From positions 1 to 59,387 of the forward strand of contig CAZRSF010000036.1 of assembly GCA_964602655.1 (NCBI GenBank): 59,387 bases of DNA, given 5' to 3'. Shown piece after piece: positions 21,601 through 28,042 of the stretch. The translations under genes and the position numbers were made by a program. Position 1 is the first letter of the stretch, and each line of letters starts with the position of its first letter. The stretch is from Moduliflexus sp964602655. Lineage in GTDB: Bacteria; Moduliflexota; Moduliflexia; Moduliflexales; Moduliflexaceae. A model generated the notes under the pieces. It was given only the letters and a program-made list of their open reading frames with translations. It did not search any database and was not told the origin of the DNA.

Positions 21601-24600
21601 GCGCGGCGCAAGATCGGTTTTGCTTAACGCAAATGTTCGGGTTGAGCCTAACATGCCGTCCGTAAAGAATAAACCAGGGTCAAGCGTTTCGGTGACGACC
21701 GCATTGGTCACATGCCCGTACCCTGTGCTGGCGACGCGAATACGCCAGGTGATAACATCGCCGATTCCGGCAGGCGGTTCGGATGTCTCAAGAATAACGG
21801 CATTGCTGATCGGATCGCGAATGGGAACATCATTCACTAACGTTGCCATCTTAGTCAGAGTAATTGCGCCCGGCACAACAGTGAACGATTGATTCGGAAT
21901 CGGCGGCGAATACGACTGACCGTCAAATGTGTCCGTATAGGTAATTGTCGTGGCATTATCGCCGGACACCACAGAACAATCGGCGGTATAGGTGAACGCA
22001 TGGCTAATAAAAGCGTTAGGGGCAAGTTGCCCAGGAACCGTCCATGTTTGCGGCGACGGTGTAAAACCCGGAGGCATGCTGTTGGTTACAATCATGCCGG
22101 TTGCCGCATCCGCTCCTGTATTGGTGATCGTGACGGTAAACGTGACGCTACCGCACAAGCTGATGGGCAAAGGCTCACCAGCCGCAGTACATACCGGCAA
22201 CGGATCATTCGCCCCCACGCATTTTCCGGGGTTCGTCTGCTCTACTACGACATCCAAAATGACCGGATCAATAACCGTGACGCCGACGATGCCGGGTTCG
22301 GTTTGTTCGCATGTGCCGTTTTGATTGAGATCGAGGCAGACGACGCCTTCGACGACGCCTTCTTCGTAGATCGACGCTTTCAGGACAATAAAATCTGCGA
22401 CGGCGGTCGCGGCTGTGCCGCCGGGCTGCACGACGATTTTAATGATCGGTTGGTTGTCAAGTGGTTTGTATGGTTCCGGCAGGGTTTGCGGGTCGATCCA
22501 GACGATGTGCGCGCCGGGTTCCATGTTGTCGAAACGATAGTAGCCGTTTTCATCGGTGACTGTGGTTTTCGGATCGCTCTGGATCGTGACAGTGACGCCA
22601 GGAATCGGGATGTCCGAGCCTTGATCATACTGTCCGTTCGCGTTCCGGTCGTAATAGACGCGGCCTTCGGCAGCGCCGACCGGTTCGAACTGGCATTCCT
22701 GATACTCCGGCAGCAGCAGCGTTTTGGGAATGCGCAATTCCGCGCCGACGCGCAGCGTTTCGGAGGTCAACTCATTAAACATCATGATCTGCTTGTAATT
22801 CGACGATTTCCCGGTCAATTTCGCGGCGATTTTCGAGAAGAGGTCGCCTGCTTTGACGGTATAGACGCACACGTCGCTTTCCGGCGTTGGCGTGGGTTCC
22901 GGCGTCATCGTCGGGGTTGGCGTCGGCGTTTCTTGCGGGGAGGGTGTCGGGGTGGGTTCAGGCGTCACAGTCGGTTCCGGCGTCGGCGCGACAATCGCTT
23001 CAGCGACGCGCACGAGCGGCCATGCCACTGTTTTCGTTTCGCCGGGGGCGAGCATCAAGGCTTGACGCAATTCAGTCGTCGGGCGGTAGCCGGACGGCAG
23101 CGTGTCGGGCAGCAGATGAACCGAATAGGCGGCTGGGGCGATTGACGCAAACACCGCCTCACCTTTCGCGTCGGTCACGGTTTCGAGGGTTTTGCCGTTC
23201 GTCAAACGAACGGTGACATTCGCGATGCCCGGTTCATCGGCGTCTTGCGTTCCGTTGGCGTTCAGATCGTCGAACGCGACGGCGCGAATCTGCCCCGGTG
23301 TCAATTTTACGCCGACATATCGGGTTTCATGGGCGTTCGATCTGAGTTGAACCAAGAAAAAGGCGTTTGTCGTCAGGACAAATTGCTGCGGCAGGGCGGA
23401 TTCGTTGACCATGATCGAATGCGAGCCGGGCGTCAGGCGGTCGGCGGTCGCCGTTCCGGTTTGATCCGCGACCAATTCCAGCGTATTGTCAATGACGAAC
23501 GGAATGCCTTGCAGTCGCGGTTCATCGGGGTCGAATTTTCCGTTCGCATTCGCATCGTAAAACGCGATGGCGGTCAATTCCGCCCAGTCGGGTTGCAGGC
23601 CGAATTCGGCGTAACCAAGGTCGCGTTGGGTCAATGTCAATAAGACCGACGCCTCGGTGGTCAGACGGAATCCCTGCGGCAGGAGGCGTTCGTCAAGCGC
23701 GACCGATTGTTCGCCCGGTTTCACATCCGCAAAAAAGACGCGGCCTTCCTGGTTGGTCTTCTGTTTCAGCAGATCGCGCACCAACAGCAATTCGATGTCG
23801 GGCAGACCCGGTTCAGCGGGATCAAGCGTTCCGTTGCCGTTCTTATCCCAGAACACGAGCGCTTCGATGTCCGCCATGCCTTTGACGCCGCCCTGTCGGA
23901 CGGTCAGCAGCAGTTTTACCGGTTGCGAGACGAATTCGCGCCCGCCGGTATCGTTGGCGGAAACGACGGCGGCGTTATAATAGCGCCCGGATTTCGCGCC
24001 GCTGACGACGGTGGCCTGATAGCGCAGCGTCACGTCTTCGCCAGCCTTCAACTCGCCGACGTCCCATGTCAGACGGCCATTGCCGGACGATTGCGGATCG
24101 AAGGTCGTCGCGTTATCGTTCAACACGGACGAGCCTGGCGTATAGCCCAATACAGGCGGCAGATCGTCGAGAATGCGGACGTTTTTCGCCGTGCCAGAGC
24201 CGTTATTGGACACTGTAATCGTGTATAGCACAATATCGCCGACTTCAACGGAATCTTGATTGGCGCGTTTCGTAATCGTCAGGTTCGGGACTTCGATGGA
24301 TGCGCGGGTGTCGGCGTTGACCGGTTCGGGCAGTCCTGTGGCGGACAGTTCGGCGCGGTTGACGATTTCGCCGCGCGGTTCGATGTCGTCGCGGACGCGG
24401 GCGGTGATGGTGAATTCGCCGCGTTCGCCCTGCAATAAGACCGGATGCAGTTCGAAGCGCAAGGTCTGACCGTCCTGAGAGATCAGGGGAACGGAACTGG
24501 ATTGAAACTGCAATTGTTCCGGCAGTCGATCTTCTACGGCGACTTCCAACAGCGGAATATTGCCGATATTGCGGTATTTCAGGGTATATTCGACCACCTC

Positions 24601-25383
24601 GCCGGGGACGAGAATGCGTTTGTCGGCGGTTTTGGAGAACTCGACGGCAGGCTCGGATTTTGCCAGCGCGGTGACGACGGCGTCGCTATCTTCGATGGCG
24701 CGGTCGGCGATTGACTGCGCGGTCAGCGTCAGGGTCAACGACGCGAACTCGCCTTGCAGCGGCAGTTCGAGGTAGGTGGCAATCGTGGTTTTTTGGCCGG
24801 GATTCAGCGCGATGTCCGCTGGAATCCGTCCGATGTTCACGGCGTTTTTGCCTTGCGTCGCATCTTTGGGCGTCAGTTCCAGCGTCAGGCGGTACGTGTC
24901 CTTGATATCTCCGAGGTTGATCACGTCGAATTCGTAATACAGCGTGTCGCCGAGGGTCGCGGGCTGCGGCTGCGGCGCGATGACATCTACTCGAAGATTC
25001 GGCAACGGTGTCGGCGTAGGCGTTTCGCCAGGCTTCGGAGTCTGCGTCGGCGTCGTGCCGGGTTCAGGGGTTGGCGTGGGGACAGGTTTGCACGCTCCGA
25101 TGTAATCGCCATGCGCACGGTGCGCGTCAAGGGCGCTTTCGGCAATTTCGATGGTTTGCGGATTCTCTGGATTTCCAGGGGGAAAATGGCAGATCGTGAT
25201 CTTTTTCTCTTCCGGTTCAGGCGAAGCTTCTACCAAGGCCAAGCGGAGTTCTGGCGGCGTCTGGTCGGAGGACTCGGCATGAATGGCCTGATTGGCCGTA
25301 AACGAACTCACCGCAAATCCGGTAAGCAGCATTGCGATGCTGAGAACGATAACAATCTGAAGCATTTTCTTTTGCGTTTTCAT
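6601..25383 (-). CDS. Giant secreted modular surface protein (DUF11, SdrD_B-like, LysM, duplicated helical units), 6260 aa
   Basis: Signal peptide at 1-36. Residues 61-98 hold a compact Cys-His motif (CHFPPG...HGDYIGAC), then a Thr/Pro linker. DUF11-like beta modules follow (~130-500), three SdrD_B/CnaB-like repeats (~500-790; DxNxNGxxDxxEPG), a second Thr/Pro linker, a LysM domain (~838-890) and two more SdrD_B repeats. A long series of cysteine-bearing DUF11-like modules runs from ~1060 to ~3110. Then come SdrD_B repeats (~3130-4060) interrupted by a GEVEDY-type module (~3730-3900), more DUF11, and a third Thr/Pro linker (~4565). Two homologous alpha-helical units (~4730-5290 and ~5322-5856) precede the last DUF11 modules. 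No LPXTG or C-terminal anchor is seen. AGGGGGAA lies eight bases before the ATG. It follows the barrel gene by 88 bases and was probably co-transcribed. Likely an exported adhesin, sheath or matrix component; function is not established. Confidence 0.93.
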   Translation of the reverse strand: MKTQKKMLQIVIVLSIAMLLTGFAVSSFTANQAIHAESSDQTPPELRLALVEASPEPEEKKITICHFPPGNPENPQTIEIAESALDAHRAHGDYIGACKPVPTPTPEPGTTPTQTPKPGETPTPTPLPNLRVDVIAPQPQPATLGDTLYYEFDVINLGDIKDTYRLTLELTPKDATQGKNAVNIGRIPADIALNPGQKTTIATYLELPLQGEFASLTLTLTAQSIADRAIEDSDAVVTALAKSEPAVEFSKTADKRILVPGEVVEYTLKYRNIGNIPLLEVAVEDRLPEQLQFQSSSVPLISQDGQTLRFELHPVLLQGERGEFTITARVRDDIEPRGEIVNRAELSATGLPEPVNADTRASIEVPNLTITKRANQDSVEVGDIVLYTITVSNNGSGTAKNVRILDDLPPVLGYTPGSSVLNDNATTFDPQSSGNGRLTWDVGELKAGEDVTLRYQATVVSGAKSGRYYNAAVVSANDTGGREFVSQPVKLLLTVRQGGVKGMADIEALVFWDKNGNGTLDPAEPGLPDIELLLVRDLLKQKTNQEGRVFFADVKPGEQSVALDERLLPQGFRLTTEASVLLTLTQRDLGYAEFGLQPDWAELTAIAFYDANANGKFDPDEPRLQGIPFVIDNTLELVADQTGTATADRLTPGSHSIMVNESALPQQFVLTTNAFFLVQLRSNAHETRYVGVKLTPGQIRAVAFDDLNANGTQDADEPGIANVTVRLTNGKTLETVTDAKGEAVFASIAPAAYSVHLLPDTLPSGYRPTTELRQALMLAPGETKTVAWPLVRVAEAIVAPTPEPTVTPEPTPTPSPQETPTPTPTMTPEPTPTPESDVCVYTVKAGDLFSKIAAKLTGKSSNYKQIMMFNELTSETLRVGAELRIPKTLLLPEYQECQFEPVGAAEGRVYYDRNANGQYDQGSDIPIPGVTVTIQSDPKTTVTDENGYYRFDNMEPGAHIVWIDPQTLPEPYKPLDNQPIIKIVVQPGGTAATAVADFIVLKASIYEEGVVEGVVCLDLNQNGTCEQTEPGIVGVTVIDPVILDVVVEQTNPGKCVGANDPLPVCTAAGEPLPISLCGSVTFTVTITNTGADAATGMIVTNSMPPGFTPSPQTWTVPGQLAPNAFISHAFTYTADCSVVSGDNATTITYTDTFDGQSYSPPIPNQSFTVVPGAITLTKMATLVNDVPIRDPISNAVILETSEPPAGIGDVITWRIRVASTGYGHVTNAVVTETLDPGLFFTDGMLGSTRTFALSKTDLAPRPGSTTQPPASCLSENWCEDILVKTTVNSCEDLRNNASASWGCGAADCLPPVTAQSSVDFLTRYPYLEYTPPNMDVTVPYCVAGTQTANYTLTIHNSGTGYAEAGAQIAVAIPFDVTIVSSSLNTVPAQSAGVTYDGAQFTIPTRIEADGTPGDTVTINYTISYPRAGSINWCGNTGNNQSGTLYWSPTYEDQCGNTFTPPVESSAYSVTVAAQPKPSVTVTKSCWLHPSGANIAPLISVRYTDQTVRCRIDVTYTGPATCGAGAASDLRVDDDYPNSWTFEGFVNATPPPVYIDYGETDTGTSVWWMIPGGDLHDGANFSYLQEFTIPPMGQDDPPSGIDPDDICQSCGQVWQNTVSVSGADCCGCPLDVPDAVVITNVECENPEGLGLLSERIPPAVTEICKEAVTLTTRYTFTGAGWDSVTWTASNARFTERNDNHMRLEGVPQISMDNGGTWCLLPVGDYTDNTPTGGTLVINDVTTCTGTGNIGNGTTLDVQYDLRASTNSAPQCAAQESFYDYASLEVSGLTIPAGSNYCGGADSLRVDDATLVQINGSAMTVDIEWAVPVPPNGIVGPCGEYDAVITVTKTSAAPAYDAVLFLENANYETLRLTGCSGDFTPTNQTACNGVAPDAATRFAGGYAFSFGDLTGDAGQRATINVHVQGRCFTGDPDLAVHLGYNDGCTDETPNPANLDYAARRCDTAQDRVVGKSLESNVVATKFPEQVFAQWDSATNSYKPAQWTITIVNTGTGSAFNVEVVETLGTDIAYHSSAWDKAYTDIQPYPNSLPPNLPNPLVPINGASYVIKELKPGESRKLIFRATVNGCQDTANNVLVRVRCLDMAMDPNILNPEDEWCDFQTGSSVVKFPPTDLLVTTKFSNPIDTCDVANVVITARNAGLTPIHDVRLNQILPAGLTYQANKTTYWVESSTYGAPPALSEPPLASTWKGVGVTEPGTPIPAGYGDTLNPPKDPPLAGSSSYYWGADSPNFAGYGADLRNALSTLNPGETIYIAFQVYVDCVFPQGDLRFYAAFDKCGATTLASSAESLFRVTPNKPIISIAKNPQDQTISCGSQAEWIIDVTNSAKGTAGLPVPARYLRITDTWGGAYTLVSFDHWDKITNDWVPYPTTLPGATDSITWEMFDLQPGPANAERFRLRATFDDCDGTFENIVTAELRCLLPGVTPDNDPATVEGGCLICRSLDPDLDPDGSCPLPTPANATHEQPDLRAVPAATTANACTDFVPITVTLTNAAAVAVLYDLDLDIMFPPTGVTFVNNPTYPVTVDGATVVPVQLTNAGGDVVGLQFYDGTTAPTNLPPLLPHATNPDSEIVIQFYVNVACNASGDFTVVPRYEDCCNDNRARPPIPLGITWPEPLVRVEKTTDPITYGCGQDVAWTIRVFNDGPTQAELVRVRDTYGVGLTPDAEGDGLGDDFYQGTPNDMPYAVWDATNRTIDWTIENLPGTTTPPCLAGQPCSREYRLITQLGSGAACTGSNRENHVEATWYCTASNPPDGNPATPETANCDGDTNTRIGNVNVEPNVTADATIDLSTLSYCALSKPVTVTIQTDPTSNTLYNLDVTLTLPTRPTYDGDAAFYAPASDAFNVTAVPALLPAGNLKTNAPVPHGATTHTFRVADSVPPGTTITITFNVSSSCFNSGQITTQLAYDDCCLNHYTPAAVPSDPITPEYPNLAMSVTPAVVLPGTEPPLRGDTVNYTITVTNAGLATATYARISSHLNSWLQFQSAVAPTITQTGGGGSSSPAGWDDDGGNPCHDNANTSAVGQTNGTLWWDVRELKPGGVWQTTVTTTFNPPLGEECLPTNLLLEATAGYDCPIDVVGWTFDNLACTEEAPAACPLRLITPVQNTLTNYCSSIGDLVWHDLDGDGVQDAGEAVISGVTVRLLDNAGNVLATTATDLSGNYSFARLTPGDYAIRFVPPAGYFVSPRDQDDTNPNPDERDSDANPDTASPIYGSTAVTTLAPNEHDMTWDAGLYTRVNIGNLVWHDLNNDGVYDADGIDNTVGNTDDELGIPGVRVELYRTYDNGVTLIPAIDVDGNPNWFIDTDGNGNYNFINLPPGDYVVVVPTPPAAYPTSSFPTETADQGLSNDDSDDMGSQTVSSGATQSPVITLISGGEVDDDVDTDGTSGDLTVDFGFFHPVSIGNYVWLDSDAMGDQDATELGIPGVTVQLEWWNGISWVQARDITNTPVPPDTTDSDGLYEFLNLPPGDYHVVIPATNWTSGVFSPGQPYAGALGSPGGSDGLDNRINTDDNGNNDGTAASAGVYSGSINLQSGQEPLNDGDTHTGNNSSSDYTIDFGFYQPVNLGNYIWYDADGDGQQDATEHGIAGMRVELFTTTDGGTTLILARDVTGADVPPQTTLANGFYNFTNLPPSNTTIGDYVVRVTPPDATYFLTVTGADSDADTNPSNTDSNGILSAGVIVSRPVTLTSREEPLNDGDTNVNNDSNSNLTVDFGFVRYDYGDLPDNVPNYPDYPTYNASTGAYHLIDEVTYLGNGVDAETDGQPNLTATGDGSDEDGVVFLDPILPSQPGEPYQYQIKVTASQAGYLNAWIDFDGLGFGAGDKITPDGVGSADNIPLHAGENLLTFTAPESATLFATTLYSRFRFTAEETDGGVTPTGLARSGEVEDYALMSLGNQLWFDNGNDGSGNFVLANSNNGHFDSGEEGVPDGVEVWLYREGEIVGSMPPFATTTTSNDGHYLFTGLPPGNYFVHIPSSQFSASGALNGYISSTGAVDPDNNVNDDADENGIDEDNIDTTPDTPDQAGVSSGVITLSLGDEPDGGANGSDGDADANSNLTVDFGFIPVPILHVMKGTTFSSIQPCVIGDNPNTPQNEEPLTYTITIENTGEPNAAMRLVSITDELDLGWYVVSSTTAGLPDGISVSGPMAGATGTLEWTFSDADSTPGAILIPIPPIGSSPIMITLRIAANSTVERPDPLLDLCDARYQFENAVEVEAYDQRDRSLVFDDDSEPIADAVSVDCPALHVVTEATPTGDLEPCRDITYTITIDNNTGGPASTLEDIRVNDALPANFRVTAMNVTRNGAILTRDVDYAAYFTSPTTPPFTGVPFDGPATLEWFFGANAPNGATVPRPVSLPPNEKIVITITGQFTEGACGTSYTPTIIASAGADLCGLPKEPTSDSVLALPTTNIVCPTVSLTKTLNTPSPVMPGQLVKYTINAVNNGPASSYLYDVEVTDTLPAGWKLVSSNATGASGSAPAPGSTGTLTWTFSGQALRGGEHLLITLEVVADASVCGSAAFCNEASLTAKTSCGSTLDAQAVSPAPCMAVVCPTPTPTPSPESDMTPTPGAPDVAPLQIEKSVNTASAQPGDILEYTIIVTNPTDSAATNVVVHDTLPKGLTYLADSATVGGVRLSGVRSENGQLYFDIFEIPANGSAVITYAVTVQAGSGAGRYINVAEIVGGAQDDAVIQIGGDGSRRGDIIGKRRADITDAKPCTVIPAEFDKPWFITDIAMYAASELYDTGSPFIHWSEANGLTVDQQFLSPTGVREFGAEISKFSQDNVSTVMMNSGIGLHLKYAPLIVAGAKAQGVSPETYLEDRLQRYAQQSNLKVVPRSMFPIFLEYAEGDPRYANAVDINNWATLLWDAQSFDTNIIPSAIGQSLRRQVLLLGDALATNHDQDGARRDDGQFSGVDDARGFIGLLAADSVANKLFVMANALLQTTETTSGETVRYFPYRTHVDATTLADAQPNVTVVDATSRLFDQASLLWALSDLMLLMEHEGAAQQAFSNNLLAPDVDWAALPQTFEVTMTDVSSATLHAMAERLAGIAFATIERFHYDQESGRLRDSAFVKGEQTGERERISTTSSALTLTALARYHAALRHDAAAQAQIAALIRSAADALMKEAYDNEHGGLFSDNTDNPTKTLQAQMAGIRGLLAAYDITQEPRDRAAAFAVYDFAEKSLWNEDLALYKDREERGLYAYTPLDLGATTGALRELIYHAETTEQTLEMTARMKNFVKQIAKHAGLQLSEVMTGGEQYLMPIDHVSSIRTAQSLDSPFGLAPVFGSEIRLNRDAITALHTKRPTDSCEQAQSSMRSVYYLTDLGMYAATEFGLNAETLATADEQNDQAELGERNRNPELLNLGALERTAQKAADFSDENLVHIQTKSALGVALKHAPLIRKQAKAQGIAPEAVVDSLLKQYAELTGLDAIPERLQPIFIEFEGGVPEIEYGKETERWFESGMDRSIVPSALGQTLRRQTMWLKTALSARHDDANRIAADGTFIGRNAEEGFLGLLIAQEAANKIVFLHETLRKPLAGEQGTYFPHRLEIEFDGDAPKAYRVADRDSVLFDQVSLLWGISEFYGLVRSKNGAPYTELFGTGKLISGKYEEMTRELVGLLLKNMTRFHWNEQYGAFYETYSMESAKDAPQEQVISTQQIAMSAMALESVIRNFGASAKVSKQAMMLLSAQTEFLYRHLYRAEDGAVFNGASLTKDKIEPFDGLKTLAAHSAAVRSFLIAYRLTKNEDYLAAAKRSFEFLDRTFWDARLEVYKSAIGQYQYTPLNVAMTVGAFRELLAVDQTAFIERLNEHFAKFFDSVVERVGLQLSEQQYFLELAVEPKTLAPVFASDLLIQPVGSAADMNVPQPGATLRYVITLAEDELPCDGNEAYIEDMLPPNVTFAQSVPVPMSVNDRVIRWRVGDLSPDRDGLYRITVDARVNADSMMTALGLDQGDMAAGIRGERIKNCASFQCSSIRTGDVPLDSACVEDRMRKPQLGIEKSLRSVTAEPGKEAEFEVVITNLSEVTAYTLVVEDANPAGFIYVPSSVRSSDVPDVKTDDVEPLVWVLEDLAPGKSVRFTYRVALDSRLEAGAYLSLVKVYALDRAGFPFESNEFEFTIDVQRDVVLQVSQQFGDEEPVAALRTGEAIPLMTSIENVGTDSILDASVVLTLPDGLRAAPKTSRLNGVAIGEPERAGNTLTWKIGELPPGVKKTLLIDVVGELPGTFKMTTMIRGVTEKNASYQSKSYGLAAEVVK

Positions 25384-25471
25384 AGATAGTTCCCCCTGCT
25401 TATGCGTAACAATACGCTTTCACCCGTCAATATGCTGCCTTGAGATATAAAATCGTATATTTTCTTCTGCG

Positions 25472-27802
25472 TTATAATTTTCCAATCAGCCTGAGATAGA
25501 CGGAATGCGCGATGTAATCGGTCTCCGGCGCATACCGATCCGTAAAAATCGAATATTGATAGCCTAAAGCGGCCTTGATAAACCGCGACGTTTGCCAGCC
25601 GACTTCGCCCAACATGTCTTCGCGGTAATTATCGGCGTCAATGTCCACCTGTTCGCGTTTATATTGCGCGAGCGCATCGAAGGAATCGTTCATTTGCTGG
25701 GTTGCGCTGAAAAAATAGGTCAACGTGCGCGTATTGGCTTCCGGCGTCGGCGGCGCATCCAGCAGGTCGCGTTCCATCAACAACGAACCGGTGAACCGGG
25801 TTTTGCGCTGATTCACGGCGTAATTCACGCGGAATTCGGTTTCGTCTTCCAGCGTCCGCATGGCGTCTGAGTCTGTCTCTTTTTCTTGATCCAACTCGTA
25901 TGTCAGACGCATCGTCAAATCTTTGAATGGATTATACGCAAGGCGGCCTGTCATAGTCAAGCCTTCGGACGAATAATCTTCGGCATCATCTGTCTGGTCG
26001 GGATAGGAGGTTTCCTGACGGAACTCGACTTTTCCGTAGGCGTCTAACGCCTCGAAGGGCTGATATTCCGCGCCGAACATGGCCGTATGCCGCTCGGACT
26101 TCAGGGTGTCGGCCAGCAAATCGCGGTGTGCGCGATATTCATAGGACGATGAGATCGAGAGGCGTTCCCATGACGCAAGTTTCGCGCCGATTTCGGAAAT
26201 ATCCTGGCGTTCCGTATAGTCATTCGTCGCTTTGTCTTGAATCCAGCGTTCGCGCTGCTGAGCGTAGAGCGTCGTCTGTTCGAATGGCTCGGTTTCGGCG
26301 CGGGCAGAGGCTTGATGCGTGATCGTATCGGCTTCCTGATCCGTGCAATCCTCGAAATCGTTGCGTTCGTATTCAGTCCGCAGCGTCAGTTTCTTCAAGG
26401 CCGGGACATTCTGAAAGTCATGCGCCCCGCCGATCAGGAAAATATTGGCATAATCGTCAACGTCCTTGAGCGTCAAATCATCGCGGTTCTGGAGGAATTC
26501 GTAGCGCGAAAAGAGCTTGGTATGTTCGCGAATCGTCGCGTCATACGCAATATACGGGTTGTGGGTCGTGAGCGTCGGTTCGCTGGCGCTGCGAGGGATG
26601 TTGTCTTGAAACATGTAGTAGCCGATTTCGACCGAATGCGCGGCTAAAAACGTATATTTTCCCATCACGTCGAGTTCCTGCTCGTTCGGGCTGACATCGG
26701 GATTGGCGAATGTCAAGAAGTCCTGTTCCGTTCGATGAAACGTCCCTCGCACTTCGACATGGTCGCCGAGTTGTCCGTTTGCGGTCGCTCGCCATGCCTG
26801 ATGCGAGGTATTGGCCGGGTTCTGGCGATCCTGACTGACCGCGTATTCGACAGACGTTTTGAGCGCATCGGACATGTTCAGCGTCGTGTTCACGCCATAG
26901 ATTTGCTGCCGGGCGTCCGCGCCATCGGCGAATGATGGTTCTTTGTCGAATTCGGTGACATACGTCGCGCCTACGCTGACCCATTCGACAGGCGACACCG
27001 TCACGCTGCCGCCGCCGGTCGCCGCGCTGAATGACGATGACCGCTCTTCGCTGCGGTAGATGACGACAATCAGGATCGAATCGCCGCGAAACGTTTCGCG
27101 TTCGACAGGATCGCGAAAACGAATGTCACCGGAGTCGTAGTCAATCGTATAATCTTCGTTGCGCGTTTGGGCGATGCGTTCGACGGTTTGTTTGGGGTCG
27201 TTGTGATTGCGGACTTCCAAGATGATCAATTCGCTTCCCGGCACGACCGGGAGGTGTTCGAGTTGATACGGGCCGGACGTGCCGTCGGCGGGAATTTCGT
27301 CTTTTTCCACGCTGCCGCGCGCTAACGCGCCGTAGGTCGTGGCGCTGACATGGTCGGTTTCGGCATGAAGCGTCACGCCGCGAAACGGGCTGACGTAGCG
27401 GCTGAAATAATTTTCGACGAACATGTCGGATTGATCGCCGAATGAGAGATAATGTTCATCGCGGGAGAGCGTGAAGAGAAAATTCAGGTCAGGGTTTTCT
27501 GCTTTGTCATATTTTAAAAATCCTTCCAATCCGTAGTGATGAAACAGCGTGCCATTCGCGGTGAATGAGGCAAACTCGTCGGTGTCAACGCCTTCGGCAA
27601 AACCGGCGTCGCTGCTGTCGAATGCGCCGTCGTCTCCGCCAACAGACGCATAATTCAGCCTGACCATGCCGAGGCCGAAAATAGAGACGTTAGAACCGCC
27701 CTTTTCGTCTTGCCAGACGTAGGCGTCAACCGGCGACGGGACAGCAAGGCTCGCGCAGGCAATGATGATAAGTAATCGGATAATGATACGTTGTGGGCGC
27801 AT
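25472..27802 (-). CDS. Predicted outer-membrane beta-barrel protein, operon partner of the giant protein
   Basis: 776 residues from the ATG at 27802. That start is chosen because it opens a clear signal peptide (IIIRLLIIIACASLAVPSPVDA); upstream in-frame codons would add 53 residues with no signal. Near residue 184 is VPGSELIILEVRN, followed at ~218-236 by DYTIDYDSGDIRFRDPV, a pattern met in large bacterial outer-membrane proteins. From ~260 to the end, alternating hydrophobic/polar strands rich in Tyr, Arg and Glu (for example SVEIGYYMFQD, TMRLTYELDQE, FRVNYAVNQR) predict a many-stranded barrel. The giant protein gene follows after 88 bases. It may secrete, anchor or display that protein, but this is inference. 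Shine-Dalgarno is weak. Confidence 0.75.
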   Translation of the reverse strand: MRPQRIIIRLLIIIACASLAVPSPVDAYVWQDEKGGSNVSIFGLGMVRLNYASVGGDDGAFDSSDAGFAEGVDTDEFASFTANGTLFHHYGLEGFLKYDKAENPDLNFLFTLSRDEHYLSFGDQSDMFVENYFSRYVSPFRGVTLHAETDHVSATTYGALARGSVEKDEIPADGTSGPYQLEHLPVVPGSELIILEVRNHNDPKQTVERIAQTRNEDYTIDYDSGDIRFRDPVERETFRGDSILIVVIYRSEERSSSFSAATGGGSVTVSPVEWVSVGATYVTEFDKEPSFADGADARQQIYGVNTTLNMSDALKTSVEYAVSQDRQNPANTSHQAWRATANGQLGDHVEVRGTFHRTEQDFLTFANPDVSPNEQELDVMGKYTFLAAHSVEIGYYMFQDNIPRSASEPTLTTHNPYIAYDATIREHTKLFSRYEFLQNRDDLTLKDVDDYANIFLIGGAHDFQNVPALKKLTLRTEYERNDFEDCTDQEADTITHQASARAETEPFEQTTLYAQQRERWIQDKATNDYTERQDISEIGAKLASWERLSISSSYEYRAHRDLLADTLKSERHTAMFGAEYQPFEALDAYGKVEFRQETSYPDQTDDAEDYSSEGLTMTGRLAYNPFKDLTMRLTYELDQEKETDSDAMRTLEDETEFRVNYAVNQRKTRFTGSLLMERDLLDAPPTPEANTRTLTYFFSATQQMNDSFDALAQYKREQVDIDADNYREDMLGEVGWQTSRFIKAALGYQYSIFTDRYAPETDYIAHSVYLRLIGKL

Positions 27803-28042
27803 TCGTCTGGTTTGTTGAAGGGTGTGTGCTGAATAATACGCCTTATATACCATGCGTATGGATGCAATATGCCGCGTTTGCCGCACACAGACAACCAGCG
27901 CGCGTTTAAAATAAGGCGAAAGGAAACGCTCGTCAATCTCTCTGATGATACCTGTTAACAAGCAAAAGACATGCCACTCATCCGTCTATGCTCTATAATG
28001 GGCGATTCCATCTTCTTCACGGCGAGCTGCAATTTGCGAATA

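Noticed and set aside
21889..23145. A 418-codon plus-strand open frame antisense to the giant gene, and similar long frames such as 10633-11886
   Set aside because: They are Arg/His-rich, low-complexity shadows produced by the GC-rich codon pattern of the repeats on the other strand, with no known motif and no ribosome-binding site.
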